Of a DNA stretch of 64,000 bases, positions 45,082 to 55,020 are shown in pieces. Position 1 is the stretch's first letter; each line of letters opens with the position of its first letter. The translations under genes and the position numbers were made by a program. This stretch comes from Enterococcus sp. RIT-PI-f (GTDB taxonomy: Bacteria; Bacillota; Bacilli; Lactobacillales; Enterococcaceae): positions 248,001-312,000 of the forward strand of contig NZ_LHOX01000015.1 of assembly GCF_001297065.1 (NCBI RefSeq), read 5' to 3'. A model generated the notes under the pieces. That model worked only from the letters and a program-made list of their open reading frames with translations, did not search any database and was not told where the DNA came from.

Positions 45082-47904
45082 GTGACGAGTAAATTGAGAA
45101 AAGCAGGGGTGGCGATGCTTCTGTTGGCGGCTTCAGCACAGTTGGCCGGTTGCAGCCAAAGTGAGGCAGATACAGCAGAGGTCGTGTATAAGGAAACAGC
45201 AAAAAGTACCATTGAGAAGGCGATGGATAATCAACCGGAGTCTTCTTATTGGTTTCCAGAAGACTTGTTGGATTGGTCTTATGCAGATGATCCTGATGCC
45301 CAATATAATACCAGTGTTGTACCGTTGGCTGCGCGGGTGGACAAGCAGACCTTGCCGCAAATGAATGACAGCCAATATGCAGAAACCAAGGTTGTTGCAT
45401 TGTCGATCATGAATAGCAGTACGAGCGGCAATTCACCTAGAGGCATCAATACGTTTGATGCCAATGTGTTCTCTTATTGGCAATATATCGATCAATTGGT
45501 TTATTGGGGCGGCTCCTCTGGTGAAGGCATTATCGTACCGCCAAGTCCTGATGTGACAGATGCTGCACATAAAAACGGTGTGCCCGTTTTAGGCACGGTC
45601 TTTTTCCCGCAAACGGCACATGGCGGCAAGTTAGAATGGTTGGATACATTTTTAGAAAAAGACGATCAAGGGAATTTCCCAATCGTGGATAAATTGATTG
45701 AAGTCGCTGAGGCATATGGTTTTGATGGCTGGTTCTTCAATCAAGAAACAGATACAGTCGTGACGAGCTTTGATGAAGCCTCCGATGGTACGTCACAAGA
45801 TACAACAGCTGAAGGTGGTTTGAACGAATCTCATGCCAAAGCGATGCAAGAATTGATCGCACAGTTCAAGGAAAAAGCAGAACATTTAGATATCATGTGG
45901 TACGATTCTATGACGACAGATGGGAAGATGGACTGGCAAAATGCCCTGACAGATGAAAATAAAGCGTACTTAGTGGATGCAGAGATGGAACCTTTATCAG
46001 ATAGTATGTTCCTGAATTTCTGGTGGACCAGTGATCGACTGGCAGATCAAGAACTCTTGAAGGCATCGAATGAAAAAGCGTTAGAGATCGGCATTGATCC
46101 ATATAACTTATTGGCAGGGATCGATGTTCAAGAAAATGGCTATTCTACCCCAGTACGGTGGGATCTATTTACGGATGATCAAGGCATTCCTTATACATCA
46201 TTGGGGTTATATGTGCCAAGTTGGACCTATACGTCATCCAGCAATCCCGATGATTTCCAGGCCAAAGAAAATGCCTTCTGGGTCAATACATCCGGCGATC
46301 CTCGAGAAAGTACCTTGCCAGAAGACACCGAATGGCCAGGGATCTCCACTTATGCATTAGAACAGACTGCGATCACATCACTACCTTTTGTGACCAATTT
46401 CAATCTAGGAAATGGCTATAATTATTTCATTGATGGGGAAAAAGTATCTAGCCGCAATTGGAACAATCGAAGTTTGCAAGATGTTTTGCCGACCTATCGC
46501 TGGGTCTTCGATCATGAAGACGACAATCAGTTAGCGGTCACTGTCAATTATGCGGATGCATATAATGGTGGAAATGCGTTGAAACTGAGGGGAAATATGA
46601 CCGAAGGTGCAACGAGTCAAATGGCGCTATATCATACGCAGGTCAAACTGGAAACAACGACCAAAATCAGCGCCACAGCCAAAGCAACGGATAAAACAGC
46701 TTTATCCTTGATACTGACATTTGAAGATGGCAGTCAAGAGATCCTTGAAGGGGATCAAGAAGTAGGCACGGAATGGACGACAGTCAATTATGATGTAAAG
46801 AACTATGCGGATCAAACTGTGACAGACATTGGTTTAGCGATAAGTAGCAAAGCAACGAATGATGTCTATGAGATGAATTTAGGCCAATTGGCGATCGGGG
46901 ACCACGAAGCTAGCCAATTAGGTGTCGACAATGTGCAAGTTGAAGACGTCTTATTTGATGAAGAAGAAGGCAATTATGCAGGGGTTCGCTTTACTTGGGA
47001 AGCAACGACTGATGGCGCCAGCTATTACGAATTGTATCAAATCAACGCAGATGACAGCCGTTCATTCTTAGGTGCAACACCTGCAGAAAATTTTTACTTG
47101 AATGCATTGGATCGACAAGAGACGGATACGACAACTTTTGCTGTTTTGCCAGTCGATCAGTACGGTCATCGTGGGGCGCTATCTGATACAGTTGATATTA
47201 CTTGGCCAGACAATCAAGTGCCTAAAGCATCCTTCACTGCTTCCAAAACATTGGCAGCACCGGGTGAAATGATCACTTTCACGAACACATCTTCTAGCAA
47301 CACAGAAGAAGTCAGTTGGACATTTGAAGGCGGAAACATTGATTCAAGCAGTGCGAACGACCCGCAAGTGACCTATGACCAACCTGGCACGTACACTGTT
47401 ACTTTAACTGCCAAAAATGCGTCTGGTGAAACGCCTATTGAAATGACAGGCTTGATCACAATACGTGAGGATGCACCGAATGATTTGACACTTTTATCTG
47501 AAGGCGCAGATGTCAGTGCCAGCTCATTTGTCAATGATGCTGAAGCACCTGCCTTTGCAGTGGATGGGGACACCAGCACGAAATGGTGTGCCACAGGGAA
47601 TGGGCCGCATGAATTGACGATTGATTTGGGCAGTGCGCAAACTGTCAGTGAAGTGCATATCGCACATGCCGAAGCTGGAGGAGAAAGTCCGGATATGAAT
47701 AGTCGTGCGTATACGATTTTGGTGAGTGAAGACGGCAAAGACTTTGAAGCCGTTTCTCGTATTTTGACCAATGAGGCAGCGGAATCTAGTCACACATTTG
47801 CAGCCAAAGAAGTCCGATATGTGAAGCTGAGTATCGATAAACCAACGCAAGGCGCCGATTCTGCAGCAAGAATCTATGAAGTGCAAGTGTATGGGATGAA
47901 ATAA
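45082..47904 (+). CDS. GH85 endo-beta-N-acetylglucosaminidase (surface lipoprotein)
   Basis: A 940-residue enzyme that would cut the GlcNAc-GlcNAc core of N-linked glycans. The lipoprotein signal ends at LAGC (Cys24). The GH85 barrel has the catalytic motif GFDGWFFNQET, with Asn220 and Glu222. A PKD-like domain (about residues 715-795, KASFTASKTLAAPGE, then EEVSWTFEGG) and a C-terminal F5/8 type C/CBM32-like domain (about 800-940, ending EVRYVKLSIDKPTQ) follow. There is no LPXTG motif. The GTG start has AAGGAGG seven bases ahead. No sugar importer adjoins it; the nearest glycan genes resume at 51.7 kb beyond opuC. The family call is firm. Confidence 0.9.
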   Translation: MTSKLRKAGVAMLLLAASAQLAGCSQSEADTAEVVYKETAKSTIEKAMDNQPESSYWFPEDLLDWSYADDPDAQYNTSVVPLAARVDKQTLPQMNDSQYAETKVVALSIMNSSTSGNSPRGINTFDANVFSYWQYIDQLVYWGGSSGEGIIVPPSPDVTDAAHKNGVPVLGTVFFPQTAHGGKLEWLDTFLEKDDQGNFPIVDKLIEVAEAYGFDGWFFNQETDTVVTSFDEASDGTSQDTTAEGGLNESHAKAMQELIAQFKEKAEHLDIMWYDSMTTDGKMDWQNALTDENKAYLVDAEMEPLSDSMFLNFWWTSDRLADQELLKASNEKALEIGIDPYNLLAGIDVQENGYSTPVRWDLFTDDQGIPYTSLGLYVPSWTYTSSSNPDDFQAKENAFWVNTSGDPRESTLPEDTEWPGISTYALEQTAITSLPFVTNFNLGNGYNYFIDGEKVSSRNWNNRSLQDVLPTYRWVFDHEDDNQLAVTVNYADAYNGGNALKLRGNMTEGATSQMALYHTQVKLETTTKISATAKATDKTALSLILTFEDGSQEILEGDQEVGTEWTTVNYDVKNYADQTVTDIGLAISSKATNDVYEMNLGQLAIGDHEASQLGVDNVQVEDVLFDEEEGNYAGVRFTWEATTDGASYYELYQINADDSRSFLGATPAENFYLNALDRQETDTTTFAVLPVDQYGHRGALSDTVDITWPDNQVPKASFTASKTLAAPGEMITFTNTSSSNTEEVSWTFEGGNIDSSSANDPQVTYDQPGTYTVTLTAKNASGETPIEMTGLITIREDAPNDLTLLSEGADVSASSFVNDAEAPAFAVDGDTSTKWCATGNGPHELTIDLGSAQTVSEVHIAHAEAGGESPDMNSRAYTILVSEDGKDFEAVSRILTNEAAESSHTFAAKEVRYVKLSIDKPTQGADSAARIYEVQVYGMK

Positions 47905-47938
47905 ATAGGTTGGATCAAAACCAACGATTAGATGCAAA

Positions 47939-47974
47939 AAAACCGTTTTGTCAAAACTCTGACAAAACGGTTTT
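47939..47974. terminator. Bidirectional terminator between GH85 and opuC
   Basis: AAAACCGTTTTGTCA (47939-47953) and TGACAAAACGGTTTT (47960-47974) are perfect complements with a six-base loop. A/T runs at both ends serve both strands. Confidence 0.9.
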
Positions 47975-47976
47975 AC

Positions 47977-48639
47977 TTATTTCGATGTCCGACTCGCAGG
48001 ATCCAAGCGGCGTTCAATGAAACTCAAGCCTAAGTCTGTGATGATTGCCATCAATGCAGTCGGCAATGCACCTGCCAAAATGATCGACGCACCATCTGTA
48101 GCGTTTGTTCCTCGGATGATGATGTCACCTAGACCTCCAGCGCCCACAAAGGCACCAATGGCTGTGATACCAATCGCTACGACCAAGGCATTGCGGATTC
48201 CCGCCATGATCACAGATACAGATAAAGGCAATTCGATCATGTACAGCCGTTGCCAACTGGTCATGCCCATCCCTTTACCGACATCTAATGTATTGCGGTC
48301 AACTTGACGCATGCCAGTGTAAGTGTTCTTGATGATCGGCAATAAAGAATAAAGGAAAATCGTTAGAATGACGACATTGACACCCAGTCCCATTCCAATC
48401 ATCAAAATTGAAATCATCGCCAAAGAGGGAATCGTTTGGATAATGTTCGCAAAACGAATCACCCAGTCAGCCAAGCGCATTTTTTTGGAAATCAAAATAC
48501 CAATCGGAATACCTGCGATGGCTGCAAAAAGTACGCCGTAAATCGAGATCAAAAAGTGACGGAGAAACTGCGTGAACACATAGCCGCCATTTTCTTGAAA
48601 ATAGAACACAAATTGTTGAAATAGATTCATATCAGCCAT
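47977..48639 (-). CDS. opuCD: Osmoprotectant ABC transporter permease OpuCD
   Basis: A 220-residue permease with five or six segments and the EAA-like loop (DVGKGMGMTSWQRLYMIELP). The strong likeness to the other permease of this operon is typical of OpuC, where two permeases form a heterodimer for glycine betaine, carnitine or choline import. The ATG at 48639 has AAGGAG nine bases ahead. It is the last of four genes, four bases after opuCC. Confidence 0.88.
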   Translation of the reverse strand: MADMNLFQQFVFYFQENGGYVFTQFLRHFLISIYGVLFAAIAGIPIGILISKKMRLADWVIRFANIIQTIPSLAMISILMIGMGLGVNVVILTIFLYSLLPIIKNTYTGMRQVDRNTLDVGKGMGMTSWQRLYMIELPLSVSVIMAGIRNALVVAIGITAIGAFVGAGGLGDIIIRGTNATDGASIILAGALPTALMAIITDLGLSFIERRLDPASRTSK

Positions 48640-48643
48640 GGGA

Positions 48644-49564
48644 TCACTCTCCTTCAAAATAATTATTTTCTTCTAAGAAACGTTCTGCAACAACAGTTGG
48701 TTCTAATAGATCATTGTCAACTTGATAGTTCAATTCTTGCATTTTTTCGGTATCGATCGTGCCAGCTAATTTATTCAATGCATCGCCAACTTCAGGTGTA
48801 TCTTCCAGCAATTTGTTGTCAACAACTGGTGCTGCGTCATATGGCGGGAAGAAATGCAAGTCATCTTCTAGCATGACAAGATCGTAACTGCCGATTCGTC
48901 CGTCTGTCGAATAGCCTAAAACAATATCCATTTTGCCGTTATCCACAGCATCGTAGACTAAGCCGATCTGCATCGGTAGAATATTTTGGAAAGAAAATCC
49001 GTATGCTTCTTGGAATCCGTCATAACCATCACCGACACGGGTGATCCAAGCGGTATCGACACCGGCCACCAATTGGTCGGCAACATCTTTCAGGTCGCTC
49101 ACTTTTTCCAATCCATACTCTTCTGCCGTATCTTTGCGAACTAAGAAAACGTAGGTATTGTCAAAACCATAAGAAGGAAACCACGTTTGGTCATAACGTT
49201 TCTCAAATTCGGATTTGACCTTCTCAAAAGCAGCATCTGGATCTGATTCTGGTTCTAACCCTAATGTCGTCGTTAAATCAGTCCCTGTATAACGTGCAGA
49301 CGAGATGGATGCATCGCCATTCATCATCGCTTGATGGTTGATGGTCGTTGTCGCTAAGTTATTGATGACTGTTGTATTTTTGTCCGTATAATGTTCGACC
49401 ATGCCCGCCACGATAGCGCCAAGAATTTGTGCTTCTGATGTGATACCGCCAGTGATGGCGATCGTATCATCTGTCGATGTCGATGCCAATCCAGGGAATG
49501 AACACCCTGATAGGAAAACGAGACCCAAAGAGAAGAGCAAGGTTAGTTTTGCTTTGATTTTCAT
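48644..49564 (-). CDS. opuCC: Osmoprotectant-binding lipoprotein OpuCC
   Basis: A 306-residue lipoprotein (lipobox LSGC) of the quaternary-amine binding family (OpuAC/ProX-like), with TIAITGGITSEAQILGAIVAG at the mature start and the late VLGYSTDGRIGSYDLVMLEDD and LEENNYFEGE. It captures the osmolyte. The ATG at 49564 overlaps the opuCB stop (TAATG), so the pair is translationally coupled. A longer in-frame extension would run into opuCB and is rejected. Confidence 0.88.
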   Translation of the reverse strand: MKIKAKLTLLFSLGLVFLSGCSFPGLASTSTDDTIAITGGITSEAQILGAIVAGMVEHYTDKNTTVINNLATTTINHQAMMNGDASISSARYTGTDLTTTLGLEPESDPDAAFEKVKSEFEKRYDQTWFPSYGFDNTYVFLVRKDTAEEYGLEKVSDLKDVADQLVAGVDTAWITRVGDGYDGFQEAYGFSFQNILPMQIGLVYDAVDNGKMDIVLGYSTDGRIGSYDLVMLEDDLHFFPPYDAAPVVDNKLLEDTPEVGDALNKLAGTIDTEKMQELNYQVDNDLLEPTVVAERFLEENNYFEGE

Positions 49565-50199
49565 TAAGCATCCCCCCTTAAAGCAGCCGGTGTTAATTTG
49601 TTTTCTAGCAATCCAAGCAACCAGTCTGCCAATAAAGCAAAAATAGTTACAGGAATCGTTCCGGCAAAAATCAATGGTGGTTGATAGTTGTTCAAACCAC
49701 TGAAAATCAAGTCGCCTAATCCGCCCGCACCAATATATGAAGCCAAGGTTGCCCATGCCAATACATAGACGGCAGACAAACGAATCCCCGCCATGATCGT
49801 TGGGATCGCCAATGGCAATTCTACACTAACGATGGATTGGAGGTTGGTCATCCCCATACCTTTCGCGACATCACGGTAATTCCAATCGACTTTTTTCATC
49901 CCGATATACGTGTTGCGCAAAATCGGCAGCAATGAATAGATGAACAATGCCGCGATCGCTGGCACTTTACCGACACCTAAGATCGGAATCATCAAGGCCA
50001 ATAAGGCCAAAGAAGGAACGGTTTGCAACGCACTGGTGATGCCGATCACGATGGAGGCTGCTTTAGGAAAACGGGTCAAAATCACGCCGACAGGCACAGC
50101 CACGAGGATACCTAGCAGCAATGCTGCAAATGAAATATATAAATGTTCGATACTTTTGCTGACGATTTGACCGCCATATTGATCTATGAAGCTTTGCAT
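49564..50199 (-). CDS. opuCB: Osmoprotectant ABC transporter permease OpuCB
   Basis: A 211-residue permease with five segments and the loop [20 protein letters not shown], closely like OpuCD. The conserved [10 protein letters not shown] segment is family typical. It lies three bases after opuCA and overlaps opuCC by one base. It forms half of the membrane channel. Confidence 0.9.
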   Translation of the reverse strand: MQSFIDQYGGQIVSKSIEHLYISFAALLLGILVAVPVGVILTRFPKAASIVIGITSALQTVPSLALLALMIPILGVGKVPAIAALFIYSLLPILRNTYIGMKKVDWNYRDVAKGMGMTNLQSIVSVELPLAIPTIMAGIRLSAVYVLAWATLASYIGAGGLGDLIFSGLNNYQPPLIFAGTIPVTIFALLADWLLGLLENKLTPAALRGDA

Positions 50200-50202
50200 G
50201 AA

Positions 50203-51378
50203 CTAGACCTCCTCTGTTTCAGCAGGTTTCACTGATTCGATTGCGTCGGAGATCGAAGGCTCGTCGCCCCAGATCACATCATAGACGATGTCAACTAATG
50301 AAGCACGGGTCAAGATACCCACAAGATGTTTATCAGCATCGACGACAGGCACATATTTTAATCCGCGTTTCAAGATACGCTGCAATGTATCACGCAACAA
50401 CGCTGTTTCCCGCACAAAAAAGACATCCTTGTTCAAGATATCTCCTACACTCGTGACTTTGCCACGGTTTCGGTCGATAGATTCTACATCGATATAGCCT
50501 TTCAGCACATTGCTGTTGTCAGTGACCAACAGAGTATCTACCCGTTTTTCACGCATCAAGCGGATGGCTTCTTGCAATGATTTTTCTGGTGTGATGGCGA
50601 TTGGTGTATTCAACATGACATCTTTGACTGGTGTCGTGTCAGGTTTTGCTTGCAGTAAGCGATCCTCCCCAATCAACTCTTCAACGAACGGTGTTGCAGG
50701 GTGTTGAAGAATGTTGGCAGGAGTATCAAATTGAATGACTTTCCCTTCACTCATGATCACGATTCTGCTAGCTAACTTGAGAGCTTCATCCATATCATGG
50801 GTAACGAAAACAACCGTCTTACCAAGACGTTCTTGCAAATCTTTGACCAAATCTTGCAGCGAATCACGGGTAATTGGATCCAATGCACCGAAAGGTTCGT
50901 CCATCAAGATCACATCTTGATCGGCAGCTAAGGCACGAACAACACCAATCCGCTGTTGTTGCCCACCGGATAATTCATTTGGATAGCGGTCAAGCATTTC
51001 GCGGGGCAATTCTACTAAGTCAATCATTTTTTCAGCGGTTTTGTTGCGTTCTTCCTGGCTGACTTTCAATAGTTTTTGTACCAAAGTAATATTTTCGCGA
51101 ATCGTCATATGGGGCATTAGACCAATACTTTGAATCACATAGCCGATTTTGCGGCGCAGTTCAACTGGGTTGATCTCAGTCACGCTTTTTCCATTGATCA
51201 AAATCTTTCCTTTAGATGGGTCAGTCATACGGTTGATCATCCGCATACAAGTGGTTTTCCCACTGCCGCTGGTCCCAATAAAACAGATGAATTCACCTTT
51301 ATCAAAAGACAAATTGACATCTTCGACGGCTACTTTTCCACCTTTATAAATTTTGGCTACTTGCTGAAACTCAATCAT
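50203..51378 (-). CDS. opuCA: Osmoprotectant ABC transporter ATPase OpuCA with CBS domains
   Basis: A 391-residue ATPase with Walker A (GTSGSGKTTCMRMINRM), signature LSGGQQQRIGVVRAL and Walker B VILMDEPFGALDP, followed by two CBS modules (about residues 255-375; VKDVMLNTPIAITPEKSL and DILNKDVFFVRETALLRDTL). CBS pairs sense ionic strength or c-di-AMP in related OpuA/OpuC ATPases, linking osmotic state to import. RBS GAGGTGAC precedes the ATG. First gene of the operon; its promoter is not clearly resolved. Confidence 0.93.
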   Translation of the reverse strand: MIEFQQVAKIYKGGKVAVEDVNLSFDKGEFICFIGTSGSGKTTCMRMINRMTDPSKGKILINGKSVTEINPVELRRKIGYVIQSIGLMPHMTIRENITLVQKLLKVSQEERNKTAEKMIDLVELPREMLDRYPNELSGGQQQRIGVVRALAADQDVILMDEPFGALDPITRDSLQDLVKDLQERLGKTVVFVTHDMDEALKLASRIVIMSEGKVIQFDTPANILQHPATPFVEELIGEDRLLQAKPDTTPVKDVMLNTPIAITPEKSLQEAIRLMREKRVDTLLVTDNSNVLKGYIDVESIDRNRGKVTSVGDILNKDVFFVRETALLRDTLQRILKRGLKYVPVVDADKHLVGILTRASLVDIVYDVIWGDEPSISDAIESVKPAETEEV

Positions 51379-51681
51379 GTTGTCACCTCAAATTTTATTT
51401 AAGTCAACTATTTCGACTTATACTCTTTCCTTAGTATGCCGAAAAGTTATGGGTTATTCAAATGATTTGACTTTTACTGTGTTATTTACACACTATTTTT
51501 TTAGAGGGTCATCGAAAAGGAACCAAATTTCCTCGATAGACGATCAAGGAGAGAATTCCTTACGTAACAAGTGAAAGAGACGATATTTGACGTTTTTCAC
51601 ATAGTGGCGAAGAATTTACATATAGTCATATGTCAAATTGGCTCCTTATACTAGAGGTACTTTAAATAAAGGGATGGTAGC
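51379..51681. promoter_or_regulatory. Divergent control region between opuCA and the ROK kinase gene
   Basis: No gene lies in these 303 AT-rich bases. For the ROK gene TATACT (51647-51652) is a -10 box without a convincing -35; just upstream ACATAT-AGTC-ATATGT (51618-51633) is a perfect six-base inverted repeat that could be an operator. For opuCA, TATAAG on the minus strand near 51418 is a possible -10. TTACGTAA (51560-51567) is a short palindrome of unknown meaning. Confidence 0.4.
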
Positions 51682-52578
51682 ATGGATATTTTGACAATTG
51701 ATATTGGCGGCACAATGATAAAGTCAGGGGTAATTGATCGAAACGGCACCATAATCTCGAGAGGAAACTTTCCGATGCCTGCCGCTTACGAACAATTAAC
51801 CGCACACTTGATCGATCATATTGAGCAACACTATGGACGTATGTTTGATGGTATCGCAATTAGCAGTACCGGTTTGGTTGATCCGCAGACCCAAGAAATT
51901 GGCATAGGTTCGGTACTGTATGAAGCATTCGGCCAATCACTCGTTAAGGAATTGGCGCGTTATTTTCACCTACCAGTATCCGCAGAAAATGATGGGAACT
52001 GTGCCCTCTTGGCAGAAAAATGGTTAGGTAACGGGAAGAACTGCAAAGATTTTGCGACAATCGTCCTCGGTACATCAGTGGGCGGCGCCTTGATGATCAA
52101 TCATCAATTGGTACGAGGCAAACATTTGGTAGCGGGAGAATTTGGCTATATGTTATATCCATCTGATCCGAAGCCTTGGGAAATATGGAGCTTGGTAGGC
52201 TCTACACGTGTACTTGTAGAAGAAGTCAGTCAAAAGTTCGGCAAACCGCTAGATGGGCATCAAGTAGCGGCACTTTTTGAAGCAGGGGATACGCAGACAC
52301 AAGCATCGGTCGATACATTTATTGAGAAATTAGCGGTTGGTTGTTATTCATTACAATATATGGTTGATCCAGAAAAAATACTCATCGGTGGCGGTATTAG
52401 CAAAAGTGATTTTTTGCTCCCTGCGCTGCAAAGGGAAATAAATCGTCTGGCGGCCACGATCCCTAGTAACATTATCGTGCCACAGGTTGAAGCTTGTTTA
52501 TTTGGCAATGACTCGAACTTGATTGGCGCTTGTTATTATTTTTTAAATAAATTCGAAATAAAAGGTCAAACGAAATGA
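51682..52578 (+). CDS. ROK-family sugar kinase
   Basis: A 298-residue protein with the ATP site DIGGTMIKSG (Asp7) and the late GGGISKSDFLLPAL. It has AENDGNCALLAEKWLG and VLGTSVGGALM, and a sugar-site segment GEFGYMLYP where most ROK kinases read GEIGH followed by a CxCGxxGCxE zinc motif. That zinc motif is missing here, as in beta-glucoside kinase BglK-type proteins. Given neighbours that release GlcNAc and fucose, an amino sugar or glycoside kinase is plausible, but the substrate is open. RBS AAAGGGAT. Confidence 0.85.
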   Translation: MDILTIDIGGTMIKSGVIDRNGTIISRGNFPMPAAYEQLTAHLIDHIEQHYGRMFDGIAISSTGLVDPQTQEIGIGSVLYEAFGQSLVKELARYFHLPVSAENDGNCALLAEKWLGNGKNCKDFATIVLGTSVGGALMINHQLVRGKHLVAGEFGYMLYPSDPKPWEIWSLVGSTRVLVEEVSQKFGKPLDGHQVAALFEAGDTQTQASVDTFIEKLAVGCYSLQYMVDPEKILIGGGISKSDFLLPALQREINRLAATIPSNIIVPQVEACLFGNDSNLIGACYYFLNKFEIKGQTK

Positions 52579-52622
52579 TAATCTTGTATTGTTATTTTTT
52601 GTCCTTTGAATCATAATAATAA

Positions 52623-52636
52623 TGAAAACGTTTTTA
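52623..52636 (+). promoter_or_regulatory. cre site upstream of the membrane-bound AraC regulator
   Basis: TGAAAACGTTTTTA matches 13 of 14 positions of the CcpA operator consensus. It is 90 bases ahead of the regulator start and suggests catabolite control of the whole glycan unit. Confidence 0.6.
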
Positions 52637-52674
52637 AATAAATTTTAATCATCTTTATCAAAGGAAAAGGCCGA

Positions 52675-52721
52675 ATCCTCCGTCAAATCAATTGTGCGGA
52701 ATCCTACAGACACGGGAGGAT
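52675..52721 (+). promoter_or_regulatory. Leader hairpin that can mask the ribosome binding site
   Basis: ATCCTCC (52675-52681) is the exact complement of GGAGGAT (52715-52721), which contains the ribosome binding site of the AraC-type gene starting at 52726; GTC/GAC extends the stem. The loop of about 30 bases contains a second copy of GAATCCT. The structure could regulate translation, though a chance match is possible. Confidence 0.45.
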
Positions 52722-52725
52722 CAAT

Positions 52726-55020
52726 ATGGAATATACAGGTAAAAGAAGAGGGCAAAAGAAAGTAAGTGGTGTAAGTAAGGCAATCTTATCGTACTTGATT
52801 GTTTTTTTACTCCCATTTCTGATCATTTCTAGTATTTGGTATGTTGCTTCAGTAGAAAGCATTCAGCAACAAGTCGAGCTAATGGCAAAAAACCAATTGA
52901 TCCAATTAAAATATTCTTTAGAAAACAATTTCATTCAATTGAATTATTTGACGCAAAAAATGAGTGGTGATTATTTGCTCACTCTGAACTCTATGCGTCA
53001 TCCTTATTATGCGAAAGAGGGGAAAGAACGCTTACAGGCATATAAAATGACCAGCGAATTCGTCGAAGAAACATATCTTCATTATAAAGACGATCAAGAC
53101 AGATTGTATTCTTCTGTAGGCATCTATACAATTGAAACGTTTTTGCACAATGTATTAGAAAATAATACAGAACACACAACCCAACTCATCGAGCAATTAA
53201 ATGTGGATGCACCAACATTGTTGACCGTTAGTGAAGCAGAAGCAATGACCCGCATATCAAGATTTTTTTATGTGGTACCTTTGCAAAATGATGATTTGCC
53301 TGCCTATGGGTCAGTTATCTATGAAATCAAAGAATCTAGTTTGAAAAGTATGCTGGATCTCACATCCAGCGATGGGAATTCAACCAATTTTCTCGTCAAT
53401 GATCAAAGCCAGATCATCGCGAGTACGCAAAAAAATACAGTGACAGAACAATTTGAAAATACCGACGTGTTGAAAAGTGCGCTAGCTGAAAAACAGGTGA
53501 AGTATGATCAACAGAACTATTTGATCCAAACTCTCCCAAATAGTGATTTAGGTATCTCAGTCGTGTCTGTTACAAATATGGATAGCGCGCTAAAAAGTGT
53601 CAATCGTGTGCAGAATAGTTTTTTTGCCACGTTTGTGATCATGCTTGCTATTGGTGTTGTGGTCGTCGTTATCATGGGACGCAGAAGTTATCGGCCGATT
53701 GAACGGATCGAAAAATTGGTGAGAAAGCACACACCTGAAACTGCAGTATCGACACTAAGCATAGAAGATGTGCATACCACGCTCGAGGATTTCTTTGCCA
53801 AACACCAAGCGTTGCATCAAGAGATTCAATTGCAGACCCCTCATGCCAGAGAACAAGTGATTCGAAAATTGATTAGTGACCGCTTTGAATCAAGTCAAGA
53901 GTTGGCGCTGTTGCTGAAAGCTGTCCATGTCCAGTTCCCGGCAAATCATTATTTTGTGATGGTAATGGATGCAAAAAATATCAACGCCAAAGAAAAAAAT
54001 CAAGAATCTGCCTTTTTGATTGATTCGATTGAGCAAGTGGTGACTAACCACTATGCTGTGTATGCAACAGAAATCTTGAGCAGCGAATTGATTGCCCTGG
54101 TGATCGGTTTTGAGCAAAGAACAAAACCAGATAAAATCGTGGAAGAAATGCTGGCATTGATCTCAAAGAAAACAGATATCGTTCCCCCGATCGGCATCGG
54201 GACTGTGGTCCACCAATTAACTTCTGTAAATGTATCCTACATCGAAAGCTTGGCAGCATTAGACTATCATTCAGCCAACAAACAATCGATCGTTTATTAT
54301 CGAGATATCACCTATGAGACAAAAGAAAATACGATTAGTTATCCTGAAGGAAAGAAACTAAAACTGATCCAAGCACTGAATCAGGGAAACAGCAAAGTGG
54401 CGACTGAAATGATCCATACACTGATTTCAGAAGTTCGTCTTAAAGGCTATTCAATATCTGTCCAAAAAATGTACGGCTTTTATGTATTAAACGCCGTAGC
54501 CCAAGTGGGCGAACAATTAGCTGGTCAAGCGATTCTACAAAAAGCGGAAGAAATGGTTGAGTTTAGTCATTTGAATCAATTAGAAAAAAATCTGGTGGCT
54601 TTGGTACACTTGATTTGCGAAGAAGTTCAGGCGAATACACCAAAACCTGCGATAAATATGAGCGAAACAATCATTGATTATATGCAGAAACACTATACTT
54701 CCTCACAGCTTTGCTTGGAAAATCTAGCAGAGAAGTTCGATGTCTCTGTCTCTTATGTCAGTCGCTATATTAAAAAAGAAACAGGAATGACATTTTCCAA
54801 GTATGTTCAAATGCAGCGCTTGAATAAAATCAAAGAAGATTTAGTGGAAACAAATCGACCGATCAAAGAGATCATCCAAGAAAATGGCTACTACGATGTG
54901 TCTAACTATACAAGAAAATTCAGAACCATCGTTGGTATGACACCCGGGCAATATAGAACATTTTATCAAAGTGCCGATCCATCCATCGAAAACAATGCAG
55001 ATATAGGAGAGAAGATATGA
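52726..55020 (+). CDS. Membrane-bound AraC-type regulator (YesS/YtdP-like sensor)
   Basis: A 764-residue one-component sensor. Membrane segments lie near residues 20-42 (AILSYLIVFLLPFLIISSIWY) and 300-322 (FFATFVIMLAIGVVVVVIMG), with about 255 residues outside between them resembling a Cache-like domain. The cytosolic part ends in an AraC double helix-turn-helix (LENLAEKFDVSVSYVSRYIKK, then IKEIIQENGYYDVSNYTRKFRTIVGMTPGQYR). Proteins of this plan control LplABC/YtcQP-type CUT1 importers, one of which begins at 62.5 kb. Its stop overlaps the GH20 start (ATGA). Confidence 0.88.
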   Translation: MEYTGKRRGQKKVSGVSKAILSYLIVFLLPFLIISSIWYVASVESIQQQVELMAKNQLIQLKYSLENNFIQLNYLTQKMSGDYLLTLNSMRHPYYAKEGKERLQAYKMTSEFVEETYLHYKDDQDRLYSSVGIYTIETFLHNVLENNTEHTTQLIEQLNVDAPTLLTVSEAEAMTRISRFFYVVPLQNDDLPAYGSVIYEIKESSLKSMLDLTSSDGNSTNFLVNDQSQIIASTQKNTVTEQFENTDVLKSALAEKQVKYDQQNYLIQTLPNSDLGISVVSVTNMDSALKSVNRVQNSFFATFVIMLAIGVVVVVIMGRRSYRPIERIEKLVRKHTPETAVSTLSIEDVHTTLEDFFAKHQALHQEIQLQTPHAREQVIRKLISDRFESSQELALLLKAVHVQFPANHYFVMVMDAKNINAKEKNQESAFLIDSIEQVVTNHYAVYATEILSSELIALVIGFEQRTKPDKIVEEMLALISKKTDIVPPIGIGTVVHQLTSVNVSYIESLAALDYHSANKQSIVYYRDITYETKENTISYPEGKKLKLIQALNQGNSKVATEMIHTLISEVRLKGYSISVQKMYGFYVLNAVAQVGEQLAGQAILQKAEEMVEFSHLNQLEKNLVALVHLICEEVQANTPKPAINMSETIIDYMQKHYTSSQLCLENLAEKFDVSVSYVSRYIKKETGMTFSKYVQMQRLNKIKEDLVETNRPIKEIIQENGYYDVSNYTRKFRTIVGMTPGQYRTFYQSADPSIENNADIGEKI

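Noticed and set aside
48644-49756. A longer OpuCC protein starting within opuCB
   Set aside because: The extension overlaps the permease gene; the lipoprotein signal peptide starts at 49564 with a strong ribosome binding site.
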